From Tateyamaria sp. Alg231-49 (GTDB lineage: Bacteria; Pseudomonadota; Alphaproteobacteria; Rhodobacterales; Rhodobacteraceae), in NCBI RefSeq assembly GCF_900143535.1, contig NZ_FRFA01000001.1, positions 349,552 to 413,551 of the forward strand: a stretch of 64,000 nucleotides of DNA. The letters are read 5' to 3'. Of this stretch, positions 56,938 to 64,000 are shown one piece after another; position 1 is the stretch's first letter; each line of letters opens with the position of its first letter. A program made the position numbers and the translations under genes. The notes beneath the pieces were generated by a model that was given only the letters and a program-made list of their open reading frames with translations, was not told the origin of the DNA and searched no databases.

Positions 56938-58221
56938 CTAGGAGTGGCGCGCAAACTTTCGGCGCACGCCCATCAGGGTTGTCCGGTTGAGGTACCATAG
57001 AAAGGTCCCGATCGCGTTATTCCGCGCGTCTGTTTGGGGCATATCACCTCGAGACATTCGGGTCATCTGCCATGCGAAATACTCGACTCTCGAGACCGCG
57101 TTGATGAGTTTTATGAACCAGTTCGTCGCATTCACCCCGAACCGTCCCTGCCCGACGACCAGCCCGTCTTCTTTGATCCCAATCGTGTCTAGCGATCCGT
57201 CAATCAACCCTGCCACCGCATCGGGTTGAACACACAAAGGGCGCGCCAGACCGATCATGTCGATTCCATCCTCAGCGATTGCATGGGCCATCGCAGCACT
57301 GCTGCGAAAGCCCCCGGTGACCATCAGCGGGACGCGCACTGCGCGGCGCACTTCGCGGGCATATTCCAGAAAATATGCCTCTCGTTTGATGGTGCTGTCG
57401 CGCTGTTGTTCTTCGGTTCCGTTGACGAAACTCATCTGTTCATAGGTGCCGCCAGACAGTTCAATCAGATCGATCCCGTCCTCTTCGAGCCACCGGGCAA
57501 CTTGGCAACTGTCCTCGAGCGTAAATCCACCCTTTTGGAAGTCGGCTGAATTGAGCTTGACCGCGACGGGAAAGTCCGCGCCCACAGCGGCCCGCGTTGC
57601 CGCGTAGACCGCCCGCAGGAACCGTGCGCGGTTTTCAAGTGCCCCGCCCCATTCATCGCTGCGTTGATTGATAATTGGCGACAGGAACTGACTGATGAGA
57701 TAGCCGTGTGCGCTGTGGATTTGCACGCCATCAAAGCCTGCCTTTTTGGCCAAGCCGGCCGTGGTGGCATAGCGCTGAATGGCATCTTTGATATCTTCTG
57801 TCGTCATCGCCTTGGGTTTTCCGAACAGGCCAAGAATGCGCAGCTTTTCGGCAGATGGAGACAACGGCCGCATATTCACAACGATCGGGCATTGCCGCCC
57901 CGGATGGCTGATTTGCATCCAGATTTGACTGCCGCCCGTCTTGGCGGCCTGCGCCCAGTCTGTCAGCGCAGGCAGGACGCTTTCGTCCTGGACCACCACA
58001 TTGCCGGGCCGTTCGAGGTAACGTCGGTCCACCATCACGTTGCCCGTCACGTTCACGGCCATGCCGCCATGTGACCAGCGTTCATAGAGCGTTTGATGTG
58101 CTGTGTTGGGTGCGTCATCCGCGTTCGCGAGCGCTTCGGTCATCGCGCTTTTGCAGAACCGATTTTTCAGGCGCACGCCGCAGGGCAGATCGAGCGGGTC
58201 GGCGTAGCTTGGTTTTGTCAT
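56938..58221 (-). CDS. NADH:flavin oxidoreductase (old yellow enzyme family)
   Basis: A 427-residue FMN-dependent TIM-barrel enzyme. LKNRFCKSAMTEALA is the N-terminal FMN region, MQISHPGRQCP, GVQIHSAHGYLISQFLSPIINQRSDEWGG (His-x-x-His type substrate site) and VMTGGF/IDMIGLARPL follow. It reduces enones or acts in demethylation; the 2,4-dienoyl-CoA-reductase iron-sulfur part is absent. The ATG at 58221 was preferred to the GTG at 58236. Substrate unknown. Confidence 0.9.
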   Translation of the reverse strand: MTKPSYADPLDLPCGVRLKNRFCKSAMTEALANADDAPNTAHQTLYERWSHGGMAVNVTGNVMVDRRYLERPGNVVVQDESVLPALTDWAQAAKTGGSQIWMQISHPGRQCPIVVNMRPLSPSAEKLRILGLFGKPKAMTTEDIKDAIQRYATTAGLAKKAGFDGVQIHSAHGYLISQFLSPIINQRSDEWGGALENRARFLRAVYAATRAAVGADFPVAVKLNSADFQKGGFTLEDSCQVARWLEEDGIDLIELSGGTYEQMSFVNGTEEQQRDSTIKREAYFLEYAREVRRAVRVPLMVTGGFRSSAAMAHAIAEDGIDMIGLARPLCVQPDAVAGLIDGSLDTIGIKEDGLVVGQGRFGVNATNWFIKLINAVSRVEYFAWQMTRMSRGDMPQTDARNNAIGTFLWYLNRTTLMGVRRKFARHS

Positions 58222-58419
58222 TGCGTTAAACACCACTCAGACCGGGGAAAGGAATTGACGAAAATAGGGTCTGGGGGAGCGTGCCTTATGAGGGCGCTGG
58301 TCGCAAACACAATTGCGAGGCGAGACATGTCGCCAAAGTGACTTTTGCGGCACGCCGATCAGATGGCCCGCCGCCTTGATACTGTGTTTGAGCGTGAGCG
58401 CGCGTGGGGTCCACCCCCC

Positions 58420-59025
58420 TTAGTCTGGCAGAACGATGCCTTCGATACCGTCGACGATACCGCCCTCGTCGTCTTCGAAGTACTTTTCTTCGACCACATC
58501 GGGACGCGCGGCGATTTGTTCCATCAGCCGGGCTGGGAACATGACCTGCTCGATATCACCAAATCCGGGGACCTGCCGCAACAGACCCGTGGTCGCGCTG
58601 GTACAGAATGCGCGTGGCACTGCTCCGTTGGACATCGCCAGTCGCAGTGCAACTGCTGACTGTTCGGGTGTCACTTCCAATGTCTGGCTCACCACGTGGA
58701 AAGTGCTGCGGGCGTGGGCGCTTTTGTAGCCCTGAAGCACTGCGGGCGTGACGCCATAGAGCACGTCGTCCTGCTCGGGCACCCGGTCGTTCACAAAGGA
58801 CCCTGCGGGGTCGAATATCACCCGCTGCGCCCCGTTGATCAACAATGCCGTATGCGCGCCCTTGCCGGTGCGATTGCTGACAACCGTTATGACGGTAATC
58901 GTATCAGGTCCGGACGCGCGGTAGGCTGACCTCTTCACCCGGTCGTCGGATGCGTATGGAATTTCGGGCGGTTGCGCACAGGCCGCGCACAACAGAAGCA
59001 TCGCAAAGGCGGCAAACATACGCAT
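58420..59025 (-). CDS. Putative lipoprotein with permuted papain-like (NlpC/P60-type) pattern
   Basis: A 201-residue protein starting at ATG 59025 with GGAG eight bases upstream. The N-terminus MRMFAAFAMLLLCAACAQPP is a signal peptide with a near-standard lipobox. In the body, His in TGKGAHTALLING and Cys in RAFCTSATTGLLRQVPGF are in the order expected for a circularly permuted NlpC/P60-type enzyme; this is inference and no tested family was recognised. It follows the aa3 oxidase subunit IV gene by 29 bp on the same strand. Confidence 0.7.
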   Translation of the reverse strand: MRMFAAFAMLLLCAACAQPPEIPYASDDRVKRSAYRASGPDTITVITVVSNRTGKGAHTALLINGAQRVIFDPAGSFVNDRVPEQDDVLYGVTPAVLQGYKSAHARSTFHVVSQTLEVTPEQSAVALRLAMSNGAVPRAFCTSATTGLLRQVPGFGDIEQVMFPARLMEQIAARPDVVEEKYFEDDEGGIVDGIEGIVLPD

Positions 59026-59054
59026 CACAATCACTCCCACCCTGTCTGGATCAC

Positions 59055-59189
59055 TCAGGTGATGAATATGGCCATGCCTACGATGATCACAAGGATCACG
59101 ATCACGCTCCACGTGACCCACTGCATGAACCCATCAAAGGTCTTTTCGTTTTCTTTGATGTCCATCTCGCCGTGCTTGTGCTCTGCCAT
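59055..59189 (-). CDS. aa3-type cytochrome c oxidase subunit IV
   Basis: A 44-residue protein (ATG at 59189, stop at 59055-59057) with AGGG seven bases before the start. It reads MAEHKHGEMDIKENEKTFDG, then a single transmembrane helix through WVTWSVIVILVIIVGMAIFI. Length and pattern match the small bacterial aa3 oxidase subunit IV, a one-helix accessory subunit. The main oxidase genes are not in the window, which is usual for this gene. Confidence 0.88.
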   Translation of the reverse strand: MAEHKHGEMDIKENEKTFDGFMQWVTWSVIVILVIIVGMAIFIT

Positions 59190-59264
59190 GTTTGATCCCT
59201 TTCACTTGCCTAGTTTCGCGCTTTAGCGCATCGCGCGGGCGCTGTCACTTGCGAGTTTGCCGCA

Positions 59265-59723
59265 TCACGTCTCTTCGAGGTCCTGCGCGAGGCGAAAGCC
59301 GATTCGATTGGGCTCGGCCTGTTCTACCGCCTTGGGCAGTGCACGCAGCATCACATTCGTTTGTGTGACATGCTGAATCAGCTGGGTTTTGGCCCCCGTG
59401 GGGTCACTGCCATAGAATGTCACGATATCAGGGTCAAAATATCCCATCCCCTCGATCCGCAGCACGCCTGCGTCCCCACCGGTAAACCCCATGGCCACCT
59501 CGTGTTCGTTGTCGAGCGATTCTTCGAAGTTCTTGAGGTACATCACGATGCGTTCGTAAGCCCATTGAGCCGGACTTTTCTTGTCGGTTGGTGTCTTTGA
59601 CACCGCGTCCGGAACGGGTTTGGTGGCGATATTGGGTGCCTTGGGGTCGCTGTGCACCTCGTGGCAGCGCGGCAAGGCCGCTGATTCTGCCGCCTCGGCG
59701 CTGGTTTTGATCTTGTCGTCCAT
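59265..59723 (-). CDS. DUF6173 family protein
   Basis: A 152-residue protein starting at ATG 59723. The conserved part is SPAQWAYERIVMYLKNFEESLDNEHEVAMGF through GMGYFDPDIVTFYG and TQLIQHVTQTNVMLRALPK, the DUF6173 pattern. The N-terminal 55 residues are low-complexity and polar. No function is known. Third in the transcript acyl-CoA dehydrogenase, MBL hydrolase, DUF6173; the gap to the MBL gene is four bases. Confidence 0.82.
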   Translation of the reverse strand: MDDKIKTSAEAAESAALPRCHEVHSDPKAPNIATKPVPDAVSKTPTDKKSPAQWAYERIVMYLKNFEESLDNEHEVAMGFTGGDAGVLRIEGMGYFDPDIVTFYGSDPTGAKTQLIQHVTQTNVMLRALPKAVEQAEPNRIGFRLAQDLEET

Positions 59724-59727
59724 GGCC

Positions 59728-60774
59728 TTACCCCTTGCGCTGATAGACCCACGCCCCGTCGTCGCGCCGCGTCCGCATGGCTTTTCCATCTTGGTAAAGG
59801 TGGCTCAGATGCGCAACGGCTTCAACCAGTGCCAGACCATATTCAGCCTCGCCGATGCTGCGTTTGAACAGCGGGGCAAAGCATTCGGTCGCAGATTTGG
59901 GGGTATCAATAAAGTCCAGGAGCCGCGCCAGCGCCCCGTGGTGGTTGTCGATCAACTGCCGCATGCGCGTGGGCAGGCCGGTAAAGGGCAGCTTGTGCCC
60001 GCCGAGCACCAGTTGGTCGTCGCGCGCCAGTTCCTTTAAACGCTCGCAGGCCTCCAGCCACTCGCCAATCGGGTCTGCCATGGGTTCCGTCGCGTAGACC
60101 CCGATGTTGGGGCTGATCGAGGGCAGGATCTGATCCCCGGAGATCACGAGATTGTCGTCCCTGCTCCAAAACGTCGCATGTTCGGGTGAATGCCCGTTGC
60201 CGATGTGGATGTCCCATTTGCGCCCACCCATTTCAATCGTGTCGCCTTGTTGGATGCGGGTGAACCCCAGCGGCATCGCTTCGACCACATCGCCAAAGTT
60301 GAAAGGCCGTTCAGCAGTGCGTTTTTCAAAGGTGTCGGCGTCCATCCCCGCGCTGCGCCAGAAGGCGAGCGTTTCGGGGGTCGGAGTGGCTTGCACGTCC
60401 AGACTTAGCATCCTGGAAAACAGCCATGCGGTGCGGGTGGTGATCAGCTCTGCGTCAAATTCGGCCTGAAACCAGCCCGCAAGGCCCACGTGGTCGGGAT
60501 GGTGATGGGTGACAATCACGCGGGCGACCGGCTTGCCCGCCATTGGCCCGTTCATCAGCATGGACCAGATTCGTTTGGTCGTGTTGGACGAAAACCCGGT
60601 GTCGATCACCGTCCAGCTGTCACCATCATCCAACGCATAGACGTTCACATGATCCAGTTTCATCGGCAAAGGCAGACGCATCCAAAGTACGCCGGGCGCG
60701 ACCTCGATCGCGTCGTCCCCCTTGGGCGGTGTCGTCCATGGGTATCTCAGGCCTGTGGCCACTCCGTCTGCCAC
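59728..60774 (-). CDS. MBL-fold metallohydrolase
   Basis: A 348-residue metallo-beta-lactamase-fold enzyme. VTHHHPDHVGLAG is the dinuclear metal motif, NGHSPEHATFW and LVISGDQILPSISPNI give further ligands, and VLGGHKLPFTGL the last His. The C-terminal 80 residues form a helical domain of the kind that completes the substrate pocket. Substrate is probably a thioester or ester, given that it lies four bases after an acyl-CoA dehydrogenase gene. GTG start; no strong ribosome site was seen. Confidence 0.88.
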   Translation of the reverse strand: MADGVATGLRYPWTTPPKGDDAIEVAPGVLWMRLPLPMKLDHVNVYALDDGDSWTVIDTGFSSNTTKRIWSMLMNGPMAGKPVARVIVTHHHPDHVGLAGWFQAEFDAELITTRTAWLFSRMLSLDVQATPTPETLAFWRSAGMDADTFEKRTAERPFNFGDVVEAMPLGFTRIQQGDTIEMGGRKWDIHIGNGHSPEHATFWSRDDNLVISGDQILPSISPNIGVYATEPMADPIGEWLEACERLKELARDDQLVLGGHKLPFTGLPTRMRQLIDNHHGALARLLDFIDTPKSATECFAPLFKRSIGEAEYGLALVEAVAHLSHLYQDGKAMRTRRDDGAWVYQRKG

Positions 60775-60778
60775 TGCG

Positions 60779-62485
60779 TCAGGCCGCGAACTCTTCGGGT
60801 GTCATGCCGAAAAGGTCCTGATCGCCTGCCTGCGTCTGCGCCAGCAGCGAACCATGTTCGGGCAACAGACGTTGGATGTAGAAGGCGGCCACTTTGCCGC
60901 GTGCCCCGTCTGCGTCTGCCACTGCGGACATCAGATGCACATGCCCCCCCAGCACACGGGCAAAAGCCCGCAGATACGGCACGGCCCCGGCAAAGCGGGT
61001 CCGGTGATCCTGTTTGACCAACCACTCAGTTGTTTCACGCAAGGATTCGCTGGCTTGCCAGACAGGCTCGGCAAGGTCGGGCAAGGTATCGCGCGCCGCC
61101 TCGGCGGCGGCTTCGATCTCGTCCAGGATAAGGTTGGCCGCGTCGCCCCCGTCCATCATCTTGCGCGCCACAAGGTCCATGGCCTGAATGCCGTTGGTGC
61201 CCTCGTAGATCGTGGTTACACGCACGTCGCGGGCGTATTGGGCCGCCCCGGTTTCTTCGACAAAGCCCATGCCGCCATGGACCTGAATGCCCATATTGGC
61301 GACCTCGTTGCCGATGTCCGTGCCAAATGCCTTGGCAATGGGTGTCAGCAGGGCTGCGCGGGATTTCCAGCGCGGATCACCCGTGGCTGTTGTCATATCG
61401 ATTGCCACAGCACACATCAGGCCAATGCCGCGCGCCGCATAAGTCTCGGCGCGCATGGTCATCAGCATCCGGCGCACATCAGCGTGGTCAATGATTGTGC
61501 CAGTGTCGCCATCGGTCTTGCCTTGCTTGCGGTCGAGCGCATAGGCCAGCGCGTGCTGATACGCGCCTTCGGCCACGCCCACACCTTGTCCGCCAACCCC
61601 AAGCCGCGCGTTGTTCATCATGGTGAACATGGCGGCCATGCCGCCCCCTTCGGCGCCGACCATCCACCCGGTGGCCCCGTCATATTGCATCACGCAGGTC
61701 GGCGAGCCGTGCAGGCCCATCTTGTGTTCAAGGCTGACAACCTTGAGCGCATTGGCCACGCCCGCATTTCCGTTCTCATCGGGGATGTTGCGTGGCACGA
61801 GGAACAGGCTGATCCCTTTGGTCCCGGCGGGTGCGCCGGGCAGGCGGGCCAGCACCAGATGGCAAACATTGTCCGTAAAGTCGTTGTCACCCCAAGAGAT
61901 GTAGATCTTTTGACCTGTGACGCTAAACGTGCCGTCGCCGTTGTCTTCGGCTTTGCTGGTCAGCGCGCCCACATCCGATCCCGCTTGGGGTTCGGTCAGG
62001 TTCATGGTGCCGGACCACTCGCCCGAGATCAGTTTGGGCAGGTACAATTCCTTGATCGCATCGCTGGCGTGATGCTCCAACGCCTCGATCTGTCCCTGTG
62101 ACATGAGAGGTGCAAGTTGCAGCGACAGGCACGCCGCACTCATCATCTCGTTCACCGCAGAGGTCACTGTCATCGGCAGCCCCATGCCGCCATATTCGGG
62201 GTCTGCCGCCATCCCGACCCAGCCCCCTTCTGCAATGGCTTTGTATCCGTCGGCATAGCCCGGAGACGTCCGCACAACCCCGTTTTCCAGATGGGCCGGG
62301 TGCAAATCGCCGGGGCGTTGCAGGGGCGCCATCACCTCTTCGCACAGCTTTCCTGCTTCGGTCAGGATTGCGGATGTGACGTCAGGCGTGGCCTCGGCGA
62401 ACCGATCCGTCGCAATGACCTGATCCAGCCCGACGATGTGGTCGAACAGAAAGGAATAGTCATCAACAGGGGCGCGATAGGGCAT
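60779..62485 (-). CDS. Acyl-CoA dehydrogenase (large, DmdC-like type)
   Basis: A 568-residue FAD enzyme starting at ATG 62485 (MPYRAPVDDYSFLFDHIVGLDQV) with GGAG nine bases upstream. NLTEPQAGSDVGAL is the FAD-binding block and TTIYEGTNGIQAMDL carries the catalytic Glu. The length of about 570-600 and the N-terminus match the family that includes DmdC (3-methylmercaptopropionyl-CoA dehydrogenase of DMSP breakdown), but other members use different acyl-CoAs, so no symbol is given. Electrons would go to ETF and then to the ETF-QO at 42-44 kb. First gene of a three-gene operon. Confidence 0.9.
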   Translation of the reverse strand: MPYRAPVDDYSFLFDHIVGLDQVIATDRFAEATPDVTSAILTEAGKLCEEVMAPLQRPGDLHPAHLENGVVRTSPGYADGYKAIAEGGWVGMAADPEYGGMGLPMTVTSAVNEMMSAACLSLQLAPLMSQGQIEALEHHASDAIKELYLPKLISGEWSGTMNLTEPQAGSDVGALTSKAEDNGDGTFSVTGQKIYISWGDNDFTDNVCHLVLARLPGAPAGTKGISLFLVPRNIPDENGNAGVANALKVVSLEHKMGLHGSPTCVMQYDGATGWMVGAEGGGMAAMFTMMNNARLGVGGQGVGVAEGAYQHALAYALDRKQGKTDGDTGTIIDHADVRRMLMTMRAETYAARGIGLMCAVAIDMTTATGDPRWKSRAALLTPIAKAFGTDIGNEVANMGIQVHGGMGFVEETGAAQYARDVRVTTIYEGTNGIQAMDLVARKMMDGGDAANLILDEIEAAAEAARDTLPDLAEPVWQASESLRETTEWLVKQDHRTRFAGAVPYLRAFARVLGGHVHLMSAVADADGARGKVAAFYIQRLLPEHGSLLAQTQAGDQDLFGMTPEEFAA

Positions 62486-62610
62486 TTGGGTGGGCTCCAA
62501 TGGTCGTAATGGCTTGGCAAGCGCGGGGCGCGTGCGTACATGGGCGTCTTTGGCTTTATAGTTGCGGCAGGCGCGCGTGGGCGCAACTTGAACGCGGCGT
62601 CACGGATGAC

Positions 62611-63534
62611 ATGGAAACACAACGGCTTGCATCAGACCCGCCCGGCATTGCCCGGGCTGCCGAAATATTAAGCGCTGGCGGGCTGGTCGCCTTTGCCACG
62701 GAGACCGTCTATGGCCTTGGCGCGGATGCGCGCGATGGCGGGGCGGTCGCGCGGGTTTATGCCGCCAAGGGGCGGCCAAGCTTTAACCCGCTGATCGTCC
62801 ATGTGGCAGACCTTGAGATGGCGCAGCGCTACGGCGTATTTAATCAACAATCGCTGGCCCTGGCGCGGCAATTCTGGCCCGGTCCGCTGAGCATTGTCGT
62901 CCCACTTGCGCCACATCACGGGTTGTCATCGCTGGTCACAGCCGGGTTGGACACCGTCGCACTGCGCGTTCCTGCCCACTCCGGCGCACGCGCCCTTTTG
63001 GCGCAATTTGACGGCCCCATAGCCGCGCCATCAGCCAATCCGTCCGGCCGGATCAGCCCCACAACGCCCGAGCATGTGATGGCAGGCCTGCAGGGCAAGA
63101 TTGATGCCGTCCTTGACGGCGGCACCTGCACCGTTGGCCTTGAGTCGACGATTATTGGAGGCGCGCCGCTGGCTCTGCTGCGTCAAGGAGGCGTTCCCGA
63201 AGAAGAGATCGTTGAGATCACCGGCCCGTTGGCCCAAGCGGGAACAGACATCACCGCCCCGGGGCAACTCGCTTCGCACTACGCCCCGCGCGCCACCCTC
63301 AGGCTCAACGCCAAAGGCGCGCAGAAAGGCGAAATCATGCTTGGCTTTGGGCCCGGCCCCTGCGATCTCAACCTCTCCCCCGCGGGCGACCTCACACAGG
63401 CTGCTGCGAACCTCTTCGCCCATCTCCACGCGTTGGACGCAATCAACAAACCCATTGCAGTCGCCCCAATTCCCGACACAGGACTGGGCGCGGCCATAAA
63501 CGACCGCCTTGAACGGGCCGCAGCGCCGCGCTGA
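62611..63534 (+). CDS. L-threonylcarbamoyladenylate synthase (Sua5/YwlC type)
   Basis: A 307-residue enzyme that makes threonylcarbamoyl-AMP for the t6A37 modification of tRNA. The ATG at 62611 (METQRLASDPPGIARAAEIL) has GGA four bases upstream. TETVYGLGADA, KGRPSFNPLIVHV, LRVPAH and APSANPSGRISPTTPEHV form the YrdC domain; the ASHYAPRATL motif opens the C-terminal Sua5 domain, so this is the long form. Divergent from the acyl-CoA dehydrogenase gene. Confidence 0.93.
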   Translation: METQRLASDPPGIARAAEILSAGGLVAFATETVYGLGADARDGGAVARVYAAKGRPSFNPLIVHVADLEMAQRYGVFNQQSLALARQFWPGPLSIVVPLAPHHGLSSLVTAGLDTVALRVPAHSGARALLAQFDGPIAAPSANPSGRISPTTPEHVMAGLQGKIDAVLDGGTCTVGLESTIIGGAPLALLRQGGVPEEEIVEITGPLAQAGTDITAPGQLASHYAPRATLRLNAKGAQKGEIMLGFGPGPCDLNLSPAGDLTQAAANLFAHLHALDAINKPIAVAPIPDTGLGAAINDRLERAAAPR

Positions 63535-63642
63535 TCCACGTCGGTTCAATCTGACCAAAAAGCCATTGGAGGTGGCCGCGCGGCCCGGGGAAAACCCCTT
63601 CATAAAATGGCGTGGCGCAGCCTCTGTCGGATCACTTGATCC

Positions 63643-64000
63643 TCAGGCGCGCCCGGCAATTCCCGACAAGCCCAAAGGATCAATGCCGAGCGTGCCCAAG
63701 GCTGCCGCCCATTTGGCATCGTCATCGGGGTCAAAGACCAGAGATGCATCGCCCTCGACCGTCAGCCAACCGTTGCGGGCAATCTCGCCCTCAAGCTGAC
63801 CAGCCCCCCACCCGGCATATCCGAGCATGACCAACGCCGCCTGGGGGCCCTTGCCCGCAGCCATGTCTTCAAGCACATCCAGCGTCGCGGTCATGCCAAA
63901 GTCGTCCCCAAATTCGAGCGTTTGCAGGCGCGATCGGTAATCGGTGCTGTGCAGCACAAAACCGCGCGTGGTCTCAACCGGCCCCCCGATATGAACCGAC
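63643..64000 (-). CDS. YqgE/AlgH family protein (truncated at window edge)
   Basis: The frame runs off the window end; about 118 C-terminal residues are visible. [17 protein letters not shown] and [23 protein letters not shown] are the family signature. Function is not established beyond older links to alginate regulation. The N-terminal part and start lie outside. Confidence 0.92.
   Translation of the reverse strand, partial: SVHIGGPVETTRGFVLHSTDYRSRLQTLEFGDDFGMTATLDVLEDMAAGKGPQAALVMLGYAGWGAGQLEGEIARNGWLTVEGDASLVFDPDDDAKWAAALGTLGIDPLGLSGIAGRA

Noticed and set aside
60722-62101. 459-residue plus-strand open frame
   Set aside because: Antisense to the acyl-CoA dehydrogenase, which has complete family motifs.

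Overview
The window looks like chromosomal DNA of a marine alphaproteobacterium of the Rhodobacteraceae (Roseobacter group). The evidence is the GC-rich, tightly packed gene order, the protein families present (DUF2125, DUF6173, aa3-type oxidase subunit IV, a RegA/ActR-type regulator, a single-chain sulfate adenylyltransferase/APS kinase, atpHAGDC), and frequent GTG starts and ATGA gene overlaps. No rRNA, tRNA, CRISPR array, transposase or integrase was seen. The genus cannot be fixed from the sequence alone.

Layout. 0-5 kb: end of a class III nucleotide cyclase, a frameshifted FMN-binding oxidase gene, a PAPS-forming enzyme carrying an extra N-terminal winged-helix domain behind two operator-like palindromes, and a Hint-domain protein. 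5-8.6 kb: SnoaL-like protein, a complete polar amino-acid ABC transporter (binding protein, permease, ATPase) and an H-type lectin protein. 8.6-13.7 kb: F1 ATP synthase operon atpHAGDC on the minus strand with its terminator. 14-23.6 kb: methyltransferase, glyoxalase II, clpA, an M23 peptidase, and a MotA/ExbB-like plus MotB/OmpA-like pair with an exceptionally long coiled coil. 23-32 kb: ChaC, DUF2125, an extensin-like/tyrosine/histidine operon, an endonuclease-family protein, an XRE regulator, a frameshifted DUF2867 gene, rpsD and tag. 32-35.3 kb: an EAL protein, then phaA and phaB. 35.3-42.3 kb: LysR regulator with DMT exporter, small proteins, a tRNA methyltransferase, polyprenyl diphosphate synthase, ispE and a large TPR protein. 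42.4-46 kb: ETF-ubiquinone oxidoreductase and a two-domain putative peptidoglycan hydrolase. 46-49 kb: SoxR with a perfect SoxR box and its divergent VOC target, greA, a membrane protein and RidA. 49-54.2 kb: molybdenum cofactor operon (fdhD, mobA, mobB, DUF429-MoeA fusion) divergent from azlCD. 54.5-64 kb: ABC1/AarF kinase, RegA-like regulator, old-yellow-enzyme-family oxidoreductase, aa3 oxidase small subunit with a lipoprotein, an acyl-CoA dehydrogenase/MBL hydrolase/DUF6173 operon, threonylcarbamoyl-AMP synthase and the start of a YqgE/AlgH gene.

Most of the window is core housekeeping. The points that stand out are: (i) the winged helix-sulfate adenylyltransferase-APS kinase fusion with two identical-half-site palindromes 32 bp apart directly upstream; (ii) a 63-bp element with fixed internal spacing present twice, inverted, 48.5 kb apart; (iii) a stator-like pair with several hundred residues of Ala-rich coiled coil; (iv) a DUF429-MoeA fusion; (v) a cytosolic-looking two-headed hydrolase; and (vi) two genes each broken by an apparent single-C deletion, which may be mutations or sequence errors.
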